A stretch of 64,000 nucleotides of DNA, taken from positions 23,985-87,984 of the forward strand of contig NW_002476470.1 in assembly GCF_000189635.1 (NCBI RefSeq), in the 5' to 3' direction. The translations under genes and the position numbers were made by a program. Source of the DNA: Tetrahymena thermophila SB210 (lineage: Eukaryota; Ciliophora; Oligohymenophorea; Hymenostomatida; Tetrahymenidae). The notes beneath the pieces were generated by a model. That model did no database searches, was not told the DNA's origin, and was given only the letters and a program-made list of their open reading frames with translations. Positions 24,890 to 37,530 of this stretch are shown here, piece after piece. Within the stretch, counting starts at the first letter, position 1; each line of letters opens with the position of its first letter.

Positions 24890-27800
24890 AATATATTTTT
24901 TTTATTTAAAATAGAAGAATTTCAAAAAATCATCTTTCAATAAATTTTTTAATAGATTAATGGATGTATTTATTTTTTTATTTAAAAAATTTGTTACTAA
25001 TAATGCTCTATAAGCATTTAAAATTTAAAAAGAAAATTATTCATGTTAATTATTGTGTAAATCAAGAATAATATGATTTTATTCAATTCAAACATTCAAA
25101 ATCAACAATTAGTTTTAAGATAGTGCGAAAAAAAATAAAAGCTATTTTTTCATATATTGATTTACAAGTAAGTAAATAAGCAAGTAACAAATAGTTTATT
25201 CTTCGAAAATTTTAGTGATGTCAATATTATGCTGCTTATTTTAATGCTAAACACATATTTATTTTCAAAACCATCTTTTTAATATATTTAAGGCTATTTT
25301 TTGAAATCATTTTTAGTTATGAATTAAGTTTTTGTTTGAAAAGTTTCATTAAAGCTTTCTACAAATTTGAAATAGTTTAAATAGAAAGAAAGCAAAGGAA
25401 TATTGATTGATAAATGTCAATAAAAATTGAAAAATCACAAATAATTCAATATTAGTAGACTTTAAAATAAATAAGGAGAAAAGTCTAAAAGATATCCTTA
25501 TAAATTTTCAAATGTAGACTAATTTGTTTTAATTAAAAAGACAAATAAATAATTAATTAGTTAATTAGTTTGTTTGTTTGTTTGTTAATAATCTATGATT
25601 AAAATCAAATTAGTTCATTCAATCAATCAAAGATGATCAATTATTTTTTTAATATATGACTTACCTTAAATCAATTATTTAAGACAATAAATTAATAATA
25701 AAATTTATTAAATTTACTCCCAACATTCTTATATATTTTTTTATTGATTTTAATTAAATTCATTCACTTTAAAAAATAGTATTTCAATTTACTTCTTAAT
25801 ATATTTATACAAGAATTATTGTCTACAAAGAGTGGAGTTAAGAATTTTTACTATCAAATTAATCACATATATACTTACTTACATTTTATACAATTTATAT
25901 ATCCAAGTTTTTTAAAAAAAATTATTTAAGCTACAATGTATCTATGTATGTATATTCTTACATTTATACATAGATACACAAATCATTTGTGTATAAAAAT
26001 ATATTATTTACTAAATAAATTAATACATTTATATTCATTAGTACATTTATTACTCTCAACCAATTTTTATTGATATTACTATCAAATCAAACTTAGATAG
26101 ATAGACACACAAAAGGAAAGTATTAATAACAGCTGGCTGTCTATCTATAACCTTTAATGGATGACATATATAATTTTAAATAAGAAAATGGCATATAACA
26201 AAAAAAAATAAACAATAAAAAAGTGCGCTAACTAACTAATTAACTAAATAAATAAGCAATATGCTTACTAAAAATTAATCAAATTAAAAAATATTTTGTT
26301 TTCATTTTTAAGTTTATATTTTATTTTAATTAAAATGTAAATCCAAGGACGGACAATGAAAGCGCTTTCTCGAATTTGTAAATATTTATATTAGGTATAA
26401 CTATCTATTAACCAATATATACCATATATAATAAGGATTTGACATTTTTTTTATTCAATTAAAGGTATTTAAATAATTAATTTTTTAGCATGTTTGCTTG
26501 TTTTTTTGAATGTTTGTTTGTATATTTATTTGCGTGTTTAGGGTATATAAATAAGAATGGTTGTTTGAATAATTTTAACTAGAGAAATTATACTGATTGC
26601 ATCATAAATGAATTTTGAGTTGTTATGTTTATTCTATTTTAAATTCTGATGTGACTATAATCTATAAGTCCATACTTACACATCTAAAAAGATAGATTGG
26701 ATCTGAAGACTTTTTGTATAATTTAATTAAATAATACTGATATAAATATTTTAGATTCACCGACCCACTAAGTTTATTTGAATTTTATTAAAGATCTTGT
26801 GTAAAAATATTAATTTATTTACATACTTCAACCAAAAAAAATCTATTTTTATTTAGTACTTAGATAAATATATTTATTTATTTATTAATTGATTTGTCTT
26901 AAAATGGATGACAATTAATCTTGTATAAAAAAGTTGCAAAGAAAGGAAAAAACAATATTTTATTAAGTGAATTTTTTACAAAAGACTACAACAGCACAAT
27001 CAATCAAATCATTCAAAATTTACTTTATATTGCTAGTTAATAAAATGTTAAGATTGAATTATTTTACTTTTACTCTAAATGAATTCGATTGTTTTTAAAA
27101 AATACATAAACTTCTTTTAAAATAATTTTATATTTTACCTAAGTAAATAAATATAAATCTATATTTTATAAATGGCATCCATACATCCATTATTTTTTTT
27201 CTAAAATGAATTAAATGATTTTTTAACAAAAGACTACAGCAGCATAATCAATCAATTCGTTCAAAATTTACTTGATATTGCTGGTTCAATTAAAATGTTA
27301 TGATCGAATTATTTTTTCTTTTAGTCTAAATGAATTTGTTTGTTTTAAAAATAAATTAACAACTTTAAAAATAATTTTATATTTTAATAAATATCATAAA
27401 TTTAAATCTATATTTTATAAATGGTATCTTCCACTATTTTTTTTCTAAATTTTTTCTTTAATTCTAAAATCAAAAAGCAAGTTCATCCATTTTTTAATTT
27501 AAAAAAAGAAAGATTAATTTCCCTATTTAATACAATTCATTCATGAAAAACTATATTTGAATTAGTATTTAAAATAATTATTTTACTAAGATAGATTTTA
27601 ATTAAATTAATTCATCTTTAATTATTATCAATCCTTTAAATTTATTAAAATTATTTTGTTTGCTAACTAACAATAAGGAGGACATATATTTAGAATTTTA
27701 TCTAATCCATAGTAATCTAAGATTGAATTAATTTGGTTAAGATCAAGATGAAAAAAAATAACTAAACAATTAATTTAATAATATAAATCTGTCTGTCTAA

Positions 27801-29600
27801 ATAATGTAGTACAAACAGAGGAGAATTAAGAAAATTGAATTGTAAGTATTTATTTAATTAAATTAATTGGCTATTTATTTATTTGTATACTTTTCATATT
27901 TCTAAGACTTTAGGGTTTGTTAATTTATTCTGATGAATTACTATTCAAATTCAAAATCAATTAAATTAAATTTCTAAGTTTCTCAATCAGAAAAAAAAGG
28001 CTAAATCAGAGACTTTTTAAATCATACAATTTTTATATATATCCATAAAACATATATGTTAATATTCATTTGTTTTTTAGAAATACTAAAAGGAATTTAA
28101 GTCATTAAAAATGTTTATATTATTTTAATAGATATTAATACTGAGATAAAAAACAAGTATATTCTAATTTATTTTTTCTTACAAATATATATAAAGGGAT
28201 ATAAGATATATTTATTATATTGTATGACTTTCTTAATACTTGTTATTTACTAAATTAATTAAGTAATTTATATCTTTTAGTTACTATTTTCATTCATATT
28301 TTTTAGAGGAGAATTAAAATTGTTAGATTTTATTTTTATTTTTACGCATAAACATTATGAACAATTGAATTTAATACGCATCAAATATATTAACTACTTC
28401 TCTTTTTCTTTATTTAAGACAATTTTAGATTGGTATTTTTCGAAAAACTTATCAATAAAAAAGGAAGCCATAATATCTATTTATTGATACATACATACAT
28501 AAATGCTTATGAATTTATTTAAATTTTTACTAAGTTATTTAGTAAGTTGGTTCATAAATTAGTTTATTAATAAGTTTTTTTTGATTTTCTTTAGCATCAA
28601 GACTAAAAATAAAATGATTATTTTCTATTTAAAAAGTGTTTAAAGCAGTTTTAGAAATCAAACAATACAACTCTTTTTTTAAATAAATGAATGTATTTAT
28701 GAAATAAAAATGTGAAATTATTTAAAAATAGAATAGCATTTTTCTATTTTGAAATTATTTTAGTTTTAAAGTAAAAGTCAAAAATTAATCTAAATCAGCT
28801 TTAATTTCTTTTAAAATTATTTAAATAAGAAAATTTAAAATATATTAAGTCTTTCTGATTTGTTTAAAGTATTCAAAGGCATAAAACATAAAACCACTTC
28901 CAAAATACTTATTATAATAAATCAATTTCTTGAAAAATATTATTTAGATTAAATTTAATAAAATTAATTTTTTAAATTGTCATTTTTTTTCATTAAATTT
29001 TCTATCTGAATAATATTTTATTTTATTTCAAAAAAATTATAATAATTTTTTATAATATTTATTTTCAAATAGAAATACATTGATAACAAACAGCGAAAAA
29101 GAAAAATATATCCACTAAAATGACTCAAAATTATAATTCTCATTTTAATATGAATTATTTTTTACTTTCTTTTCATTATGTAAAACAAAATAATAAGACT
29201 AAACAAAATCATTTCAAAAATGTTTAAAATCAAGATTAGAATTAAATATAAATATTAGAAAAACCAGCAATCACTTTATTATTCATAGACTTAACAATAT
29301 ATAAATGGTGTTATCATTTAACAAAAACATTTATTATTTTTAATCAAATCAAAATTGCTTATAATCATTGTCTATTTATTTTATTTGGCTAAAATAAATA
29401 CTCAAACAAAATATTTATTTTTAATTAGAATATAATAAAAAATAAAATAATTATTTTTTTAAATGCCTTAAATTCTACTTCAAATGTATATTTTATTTGG
29501 ATAAAATTGATAGATAGATATATAAAGAGATAAGTAGAATAAATAGAGAGATAGATAGATAAATAGATAAATAGATAAATAATAGATGCGTGTCCAAAAA
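24890..29600. repeat. Large segmental duplication, copy A
   Basis: Homologous along its length to 39130-44690 (copy B), and its last ~1.1 kb also to 45868-46985 (copy C). Shared landmarks include GTGTTATCATTT, CAAAGGCATAAAA and TTTAGAGGAGAATTAAAATTG. The copies differ by many small indels and both frames are broken often, so it reads as non-coding. It ends in a GATA-type microsatellite (29506-29590). Confidence 0.85.
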
Positions 29601-30002
29601 GTTATTAAAATTGATGATTATTTTTAATTGATTTAAATTTTAGATATACTTATATCTGGCACATTTTTTACAAGCCCAGCCATTTAGCGCATAATGAATA
29701 ATAAATAAAAATATAAAAATATTTAATTTATTAAAATATATTCTGGGATTGTTTGTTCTATTAATTAATCAAGAAAATAAAAAAGGGAGCTTAGCTTTTT
29801 TTTGATTCATTAAAAATAAAAATTAAGAGGTAAATTTTGATTAAACATTTTTTATTTTTTTCTTCTATCAGGTTCGAAACAAACCTGTTTCAAAACCTTT
29901 TTTTTATTTATTTTAATTTTTTTTATATTATATTAAATAATATTTATTATTCTACTAAGTCTGTCTATATTTCTAACTCGAGAAATAATTTTCTGAAAAT
30001 AG

Positions 30003-33000
30003 CTTATAATTGGAATAGCTGAATGCATTAATCTCTAAAGTTTGATAATCAATCTTGAGTAAATATAAAAAAGCAAACTATTTATTTTTTTAACATTTTT
30101 ATTTTATGAAATCAAATAAATAAGCTATTAATTAATTAATTAAATTAACAGTAAGAAAGTATGTAATAAAAAATAATATTACTCATTTCTTAAAATTTGA
30201 TTTATATCAACTTATTTACAAATTTTTTTAATTAGATATTCTAAATTATAATTTTATTTACTTATTTGGATAATTATTTTCCAATTTTATTTTCTTTCCA
30301 ATTTTCATTAATATAAACTCGCATATTCTTATAAATATAATAAGTAAAAACTTAATTGGTGCATAGGGCGCATCAAGCTTGGGTTCTAGTTTAGCTAAAT
30401 GCAGTAATCTCTAAAATTTTACGCTTAGTCTAAAGTAAATTTGTTTTATCTAACTGCTTTAATTAATATTTTTTGCTACTTTTAATTTGATAAAAGCTGT
30501 CTAGAAATAATAAATATATTTAATTGTGATAAACCACTATGATTTTGGTTGTATATTACGTTTGATTAATAACTAAATACAATTCATTTAATCCTTTAAC
30601 TATTTTATCAATATTAAATTTGAATAATTTTAACTTCAACTTTTTCTTTCTTTTTTTTAAGGATTTTTTTAATTTGTGATAAAAACTCACATTTTATTTA
30701 ATATTTAATAGTTCAAATTCAATAGGAGCATAAGGTACTTCTGCTTTATGTTCTAGCTTAGCTAAATGTAGTAAACTCTCTGATTTGTCATTGAATCTAT
30801 AGTAAAAATAGTTTTTTTATCTATTATTGTTAAAGATTAGCGATATATTTTATATTTCAAAATCAAATCAATTATTTTATAACTTAAAAAATTTACAAGA
30901 CAGACATGAAAATAAATCGTTTTATTTTAATTTTCTATCAATTTTGATTATTTATTTTAAATTAGCTTTCTGTTTCTTTTCAAAATTAATATTTTTTTTT
31001 TCACTTTAAATTTCCATTTTAGTTACAAATTTTTAATATAATTCCATTTTTATATTTTAATCGAATAAATTTGTAAACCTTAATAGGTTTAATTATATTG
31101 GGGAATAGGGTGCATCGTTCCTCGGTTCAGGGTTAGCTAAGTGTACTAATCTCTAAAATTTGTCTCTTAATCTTAGGTAAAATATTTCATATGTTTTAAA
31201 GATATATTGGATCATATTTATAATTTGAAAAGATTTTAAGTGTTAATGAAAATTTTTTTATTAATGCTTAATCATGTATTTGTGCTTATTTTTTAATTCA
31301 TTTATTTGCTCAAAAATTATTTATTTATTATATCAACTTTAAATTCCGTTTTGAATTATTTAGTTATCAGTTTTTTTTTAAATAACTTAAGTATTTTTTT
31401 TGATATTAAAATTATATATTATTTCTAAATTTAAAAGTTCTAATTTAATTGGTCCATAGGGTGCTTTAAGCTTGAGTTCTAGTTTATTTTCGTGCTCTAA
31501 TCTCTCAACTTTAAACCTCAATCTCTAGTAAAAATAATTTATTCGATTTTTTATTCAGCAGTAAGTACTACTTTTAAATTTTTTAGATTTTGTATTCAAT
31601 AAGTTTTACTTTTTTTTGGAAATTAATAATAATAAATAATTTACCAACTGACAACTGATGAGTGAAAATGAGTGCAAAGTTTATTATATTATTTTATTTA
31701 AATTTAATTCAAAAGTCATTACTTTTCATTGTTTTTATTTTAAAATATCTCATAATTTTTTATTAATTGGCAAATAAAATTCTAAAAATTAATAGTGACA
31801 ATAAAATTGGTTCAAAGGGTGCATAGAGTTTGCTTTCTTATTTAGCTAAGTGGAATAATCTCACAAATTTGACACTCAATCTCAAGTAAAAATAATTTAA
31901 TTATTTTTGTTAATATTTAATTAATCTTAATCATTTAATATATGTATGAATGTATATTTTGTTTGTTATATTTATTATTAATTTTATTTATTTATTTATT
32001 CATTATTCTTATTTTTATTTTTAACTCTCTTTTTAATATATTTCCCTATGCTTTTTTATATTAAATCGCATATTTTCTTTGTATTAAAAGTTCCAATTAA
32101 ATTGTTGGATTTGGCTTATAAGGTATGTATCCTGGTTTATCTAAGTGCAGTAATCTCTCAAATTTGACAGTCCACCTTAAGTAAGAGCGCTTAATACCCT
32201 TTTATAAAAAATTTTATTTTTTGATTTCTAAGATTAATTAAATACTAAGAAAATATGCAAAATCAACAAATTATTAATTATTTTTAATAATATTCTTAAA
32301 ATTTTTGTTTATTTACTTTTATCTAAATCAAAAAATATTTATTTATTAAACTTTGAATATGCATTTATTTAGTTAGTTAGCTAGCTAGCTATCAGTCTTT
32401 ATTTTTTATTCAAATTTTTCACATTAATTTTGATAAGTTTTATGAATGTTAATAGTAGCAATAAAATTGGGACATAGGGTTCATAAAACTTAGGTTCTAT
32501 TTTAACTAAATATATCAATCTCTCAAATTTAAGAATTAACCTAAGGTAAAAATAGCTTATTTTAATTTTTTAGCATTTCTGCCATTTATTTAATATGATT
32601 AAATTATTAAATTATTAAGAAATTTATTTGTTCTTAAGATAAGTTGTAAAATAATTATTTAATAAGTTAATTAATTGGTTGTTTTTTTTGTATTTTAATT
32701 TTGTTTAATTCCTTATTTACGTTCATTTGCTTAATTTTTATTCTTCTCAAATTTATTCTAAATATAAATAGTTCAACTTCTATTGATGACTTGAGCATAT
32801 CAAGTATATGTACTGGGTTATCTCAATGCACTCAAATTTCAATTTTAATACTTGAACTCTAGTAATTAATAATCGCTTTTTTATTTATTTTTTTTAACAA
32901 CATTTTATTAATTTTGAAGATTAAAAATTATTATATAAAATAAATAGAAAAGTAATAAAAATTCTAGTTGTTTCTTTATGTTTATGTTTTTTTTGTTTAT

Positions 33001-34747
33001 ATAATAATTATTTTTGATAACCTATTTGCAGTCACTAATTTATTTTATCAACTTTATATTTAATTTTCTCAATTATTTGAACATAAACTCACATAACATT
33101 TAAAAATAATAAAAGAGAAAATTAAATTAGCTATAAGGGAGCATCAAGTTTGGGTTTATGTATAGCTAAGTGTAGTAATATTTCATACTTTACTCTCAAT
33201 CTTAGGTAAAACAGTTTACTTATTAATCAGCAGTTAGAGCTTTTTTTTAGCTTGAAATACTAACAAATAATTAATTAATGAAATTTGTTTATGAAACATA
33301 TTAAATAATGAAATCATTATTTGTAATTTCTTTCTAAAAAAAAATTTTTAATACTTATTTTTCAGTTAATTCTTAATCAATTTTGTTCATTAAAGTTTAT
33401 TTTAGATAGTATCAGTTTTATGCAAATTTTCAATATAATTTCTTCTTATTAAGTTTTTCATATTCACTAATATTTTTTCTATATTTTCAAAGTAAAAATA
33501 AAATTGGTCCATAGGGTGCTTTGAGTTTGTTTTCTGGTTTTACTCATGATACTAATCTCAAAACGTTAATACTTGATCTCTCGTAAAAATATTACTTATT
33601 TAAAGAACATTTTGTAGTTATTCTTTTATTTAATTTTGAAAACCTATAAAATTTTAAAGGAATTTGATAGTAAGAAAACATTCAAAATATTTGCATAGAT
33701 ACTTATTTTCTTTAGTCATTTATCTTTTTCCAATATAAATATGACTAGTTAACTTTTTTTATCCTGTTTGATTTTCTTAAAACTTTTCTATTATTATTTA
33801 ACTCACAATAATTTATTGAAACTTAAAAGTAATAACGAAATTAGCTCACAGGGAGCATCAAATTTAAGCTAAGGTTTAGCTAAATGTAATCAACTTTCAA
33901 ATTTGTCTCTCATCCTTAAGTAAAATATTTAATATTCTTTATTTAAATTTTATGTTATCATAACAATCAGTTCATAGATAATTCATAGCAAAATATTTAA
34001 AATATTAATACTATATTTGGTTGTTTTATTTTTAATTTATTTATACTTTATCGCCTATTTTTCTCATTCAATTTTTCACTTTATTCTAAAAATGTTTTTA
34101 AAAATTTAAATTTTCATGTTTTTAATAAATTTCTTTACTTCCAACTTTTTAATAATTAACTAAATATTTTAATAAATATTATAAGTTACAATGAAATTGA
34201 NNNNNNNNNNNNNNNNNNNNNNNNNNNNNNNNNNNNNNNNNNNNNNNNNNNNNNNNNNNNNNNNNNNNNNNNNNNNNNNNNNNNNNNNNNNNNNNNNNNN
34301 TGGGTTCTAATTTAGTTAAATGCACTTATCTTTCGACACTAAAACTTGAGCTCTTGTAAAAAATTTAATTGTTTAATCAGCAATATTTGTTTTTTTTTTT
34401 TAATTTATAAAGCAATCAATTATAGTTCATTAATTTTCATTTATAAAACATACAAAAATAATAATATAATTATTTTTTTGTATCTAAATTGATCACTCTT
34501 AATAGTTTATAATATTCCTTCTCATTATTTTTTATTTATTTTTTCAACTTAAACTTTTATTTTAACTAGCTAACAGCATTTCCTTCATCTTTTTGATTTT
34601 TTCCAAAGTTTTTGCTAATAATTAATTATTTTTATCTAAATAAATAAATAAAGCCATTATAAATTACGTGATTATGGAACAAAATAATTAAAAACTAAAA
34701 TTTTTAAAATGAAGAGATTAGTGGAAAAAACTATATATTGTAGATGA
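30003..34747 (+). CDS. Leucine-rich-repeat protein, one repeat per 90-nt exon (multi-exon; 5' end unresolved)
   Basis: Eleven complete exons of exactly 90 nt lie at 30345-30434, 30712-30801, 31087-31176, 31438-31527, 31796-31885, 32091-32180, 32456-32545, 32772-32861, 33116-33205, 33493-33582 and 33830-33919. A twelfth (34186-34355) is cut by a gap. Each follows TAG or AAG, precedes GTAA, and splits a codon after its second base, so all are in phase. Each encodes one 30-residue repeat of the form xNxIGxQGAxxLxxxL followed by AKCxNLxxLxLxL, for example NLIGAQGASSLGSSLAKCS. This is the ribonuclease-inhibitor-like LRR type common in ciliates, usually a protein-binding scaffold. Introns are 205-287 nt. 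30003-30058 is a partial first repeat (GIAECINLQSL). A final exon 34609-34747 fits the phase and ends KMKRLVEKTIYCR before TGA. The initiator ATG was not found; upstream exons are likely. Confidence 0.8.
34201..34300. other. Assembly gap (100 N) inside an LRR exon
   Basis: 15 nt of exon precede it and 55 nt follow, in the repeat register. A normal 90-nt exon would need 20 missing bases, or 20 plus a whole number of exon-intron units if repeats were collapsed. Confidence 0.95.
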
Positions 34748-34749
34748 TA

Positions 34750-35299
34750 TATAATTAATATATTAAGTTTAATAGTTTATTGTATATGTTTTGTAAAAAT
34801 ATCTTTTAAGAATTTAAAAATATAATGTGAAAATAAAATTTAATTTAAATCTAAATTTATATATTATATATAATTTTTTATTGCATAGCTTATATATTTC
34901 TGTGTTAAGTAATATTAATAATAATTTATGAATATTGATTGATTTAACAATTTTCGATTTCATAATCTTTTTTGATGACATTTTAAAGATAAATAATAAT
35001 ATTTTTTTCTTTTATAAAAAACATACAATTTTGATAAAAAATAATTGTAAATAAAATTATTTCAGTCAAATAACTTTTGAAACAAATTAAAAAGACTGTT
35101 TTAAAAATTTTTATTAAAAATGTAATTTTTTGTTTAGTTATGTTGAGTGATTATGATAGATTTATTAGCGTGATTATAAAAAAATTAATAATCAAATTAT
35201 CTTAAAAAATAAATCCTTAATATTTATATAATTATAATGGATGTAAGAAGCTATTAAAGATAAATTATGATTGAAATACATCTGCATTCACCACCACGT
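34750..35299. other. AT-rich spacer, no gene seen
   Basis: Very AT-rich DNA with homopolymers between the LRR gene and the decayed segment that follows. No coding pattern was recognised on either strand. Confidence 0.6.
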
Positions 35300-35940
35300 G
35301 CTTTAAGTTACAAAAAATAACAGCTTGATCTTATATAAAGCAAAAAAAATTAAGAAATATCAATTTGTTAGGCTTCTAACAGTAACAGTTAATGAAATTG
35401 ATTTCTCAATACCAATTATAAAAATAGCATTAAAAAGAGAGATCTTAATAAATAATAATAAAATTTAGAACTGATTAAAAAGCACTTAAAAAAGCAAATA
35501 TAATTATAACATGATTTTCCGAAGGAATATGATTTCTTTGTAAAGAAAAATGCATATTAAAAAAATGATCATTTAGCTGGTAAAAATTGAAAAAATGAAT
35601 AGAAGAATTCTATTCAAAATAAAATATATTGGAGATAGAGATTTAAGAAGAAATTGTTTAGCTTCCAAATCAAATAATTGAGGATTCTGAATTTATCGAA
35701 ATAGACACACTAACTAATAGATGATGAGAATAGTAATGACAATATTGAGAATTTGAGAAATTTTTAATTAGATTTGGATTATAGTACTGATTTTGATTAA
35801 AGAGAAACATCATCAGACAGACTAATCTTCTTCAGATATCTAACTAGAAAAGGACAATTCATATCTAAATCTAAATAATAAATATGAAAATTTACATTCA
35901 TTATTAAAAAATATTATGTTCATATTTTCTTATTTGTTTG
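35300..35940 (+). pseudogene. Decayed protein-coding remnant with several frameshifts
   Basis: Successive frames give protein-like pieces: KKYQFVRLLTVTVNEIDFSI (35353 on), then FPKEYDFFVKKNAYQKNDHL, EIVQLPNQIIEDSEFIEIDT, DDENSNDNIENLRNF and SSSDIQLEKDNSYLNLNN. They are joined only by frame changes. The first part has a diverged partner near 2410-2510 with conservative amino-acid differences. The acidic C-terminal pieces look coding, but no known family was recognised; a mobile-element or DNA-binding protein is one possibility. It lies ~0.5-1.1 kb 3' of antigen gene 36405-37265. Confidence 0.4.
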
Positions 35941-36269
35941 TATTTATATAAATTAATATTAATTTTAACTTTAATTAGATTGAAAAGTTTGCTCTAAAAT
36001 AAGAAATTCAAATGATCTAATAAAAATTTTATGGTAGTAAATTATTCAAGAAAAGCAAAACTACAAATTTAATTTTTTCTATAAAATAAAGAGAAACTCC
36101 TTAAATTTAAAAGTTATTAATTAGAGTAAAATAAATTTAATTTTAATAAAAGCATGTTAGATAGATAATAGAATATGAAAAATTTTTTTTGATAAAAAAT
36201 TAAAAATAAAAAGAATATGATTATGATTATGAGAAAATAAAAGAAATTTTTGTTTAATTAACTGAATGC

Positions 36270-36404
36270 ACAATAATACTTTTCAATCAAATCAGCATAC
36301 ATATATAATATAAAGGTTAAGAATAATACTATATTGAGCTAACAATCAAATCAATATTATAAAGAATCTGTTTTTTTGAAAGAGTTTTATTCAAACATAA
36401 AAAA
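36270..36404 (-). promoter_or_regulatory. Conserved 3' flank of antigen gene 36405-37265
   Basis: Shared antigen 3' block (CAATCAAATCAGCATACA and the following AT tract). Confidence 0.45.
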
Positions 36405-37265
36405 TCAGAAAAGGAATGAAATTAAAAATAAAACTGAGCTCAAAATTATCATTGAGTTTGTAGAAGAAGAAGAAGGAGTTGTTGCTTAGCAACCAGATTT
36501 ATCAGATTTAGCGTATGAGGCGGTAGATCCATAACAGGCAATACAATCAGCATCAGTCCATGTATTATTACCTCTACCAGTACCACAAGTTGCAGTTGAA
36601 GCTACACAACCAGTTAATGCATTATTAGCAAAGACAGCTTGAACTTTGCCGATAGGAATTCCAGGGCAAGATTGACAGAAGAGATCAGAAGCACCAGTAA
36701 GTCCTGATGAAGTACTTGCAGGACAACCATTAATAGCACATTTTCCAGATACTGAACCAGTCTACCAGGTCAAGGTACCAGGAGCACTTGGAGCAGCTGT
36801 GCAACTTGAGCATGTTGCAGTAGAGCAACTAACATCAGCACCAGGTGGAGCAGTTGATTAGCAACCAGATTTATCAACCCTAGCATATATGTTACCAGTT
36901 CCATTACATATAAGGCAATCTGCATTAGTCCATTAAACAGATCTATCACAATTTAGACTTGAAGCTACACAAGCAGTTTTTGCAGTATTAGCAAAGACAG
37001 CTTGAACTTAGCCGTTAGGAGTTCCAGGACAAGATCTACAGAAGTTATCAGAAGCACCAACGAGTCCTGATGAAGTATTTGCAGGACAGCTATTAATAGC
37101 ACAAGAAAAACCTACACTACCTTACTACCAGGACAAGCCAGTAGGAGTAGTAGGAGCAGCTGTGCAATCACTTGAGCATTATGGACCTTAACAACTAACA
37201 TCAGCACCAGCAGCAAATATTTAGCTTACTAAAAGTAAGGCTAATAATAACTTTAAAATAGTCAT
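36405..37265 (-). CDS. Two-repeat immobilization-antigen-like surface protein (286 aa)
   Basis: ATG at 37265 to TGA at 36405 is 287 codons, open in the ciliate code. The signal peptide is MTILKLLLALLLVSQIFAAG. Two repeats follow. The first has GADVSCQGPQC, TTPTGLSWQQG, an FCRSCPGTPNG segment, ACVASSLNC and WTNADCLICNG. The second has GADVSCSTATC, APGTLTWQTG, an FCQSCPGIPIG segment and TWTDADCIACYG. A short Ser linker and the tail TNSMIILSSVLFLISFLF follow. All conserved cysteines appear present, so it should be a functional GPI-anchored surface protein. The two repeats differ more from each other than those of the four- and five-repeat genes, suggesting an older or unhomogenised copy. The Ser linker is the shortest among the multi-repeat genes. 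Confidence 0.9.
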
Positions 37266-37530
37266 TTTATTTAAATTTTTGTTTTTATTGAATTCTTTTT
37301 TAATTAATTAATTATTATGAAAAGAGGTTGTTTGATTTAGGTATTTATATTGATATTGAGAATAAAAATTTTGAATTTAACTTTTTTCTTCTAAAATATA
37401 ATAAAATATAAGAAAGAAGGTATGTATGCATGTATGTACTTTAATTAATTTATTAGATGAAGAAAAGTTAATAATAAGCATTCTAACTAAATAAAATAAA
37501 ATGAGTGAATGGATATAAATAAGGGGCTAA
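37266..37530 (-). promoter_or_regulatory. Conserved 5' flank of antigen gene 36405-37265
   Basis: Contains CAAACAACCTCTTTTC and the AATTAATTAATT tract in gene orientation, as in the other intact copies. Confidence 0.5.

Noticed and set aside
29837-30022. Plus-strand ORF (61 codons) upstream of the LRR exons as the gene's first exon
   Set aside because: Its frame ends in TGA inside the first LRR-like segment and does not match the repeat register, so it was not joined to the gene.
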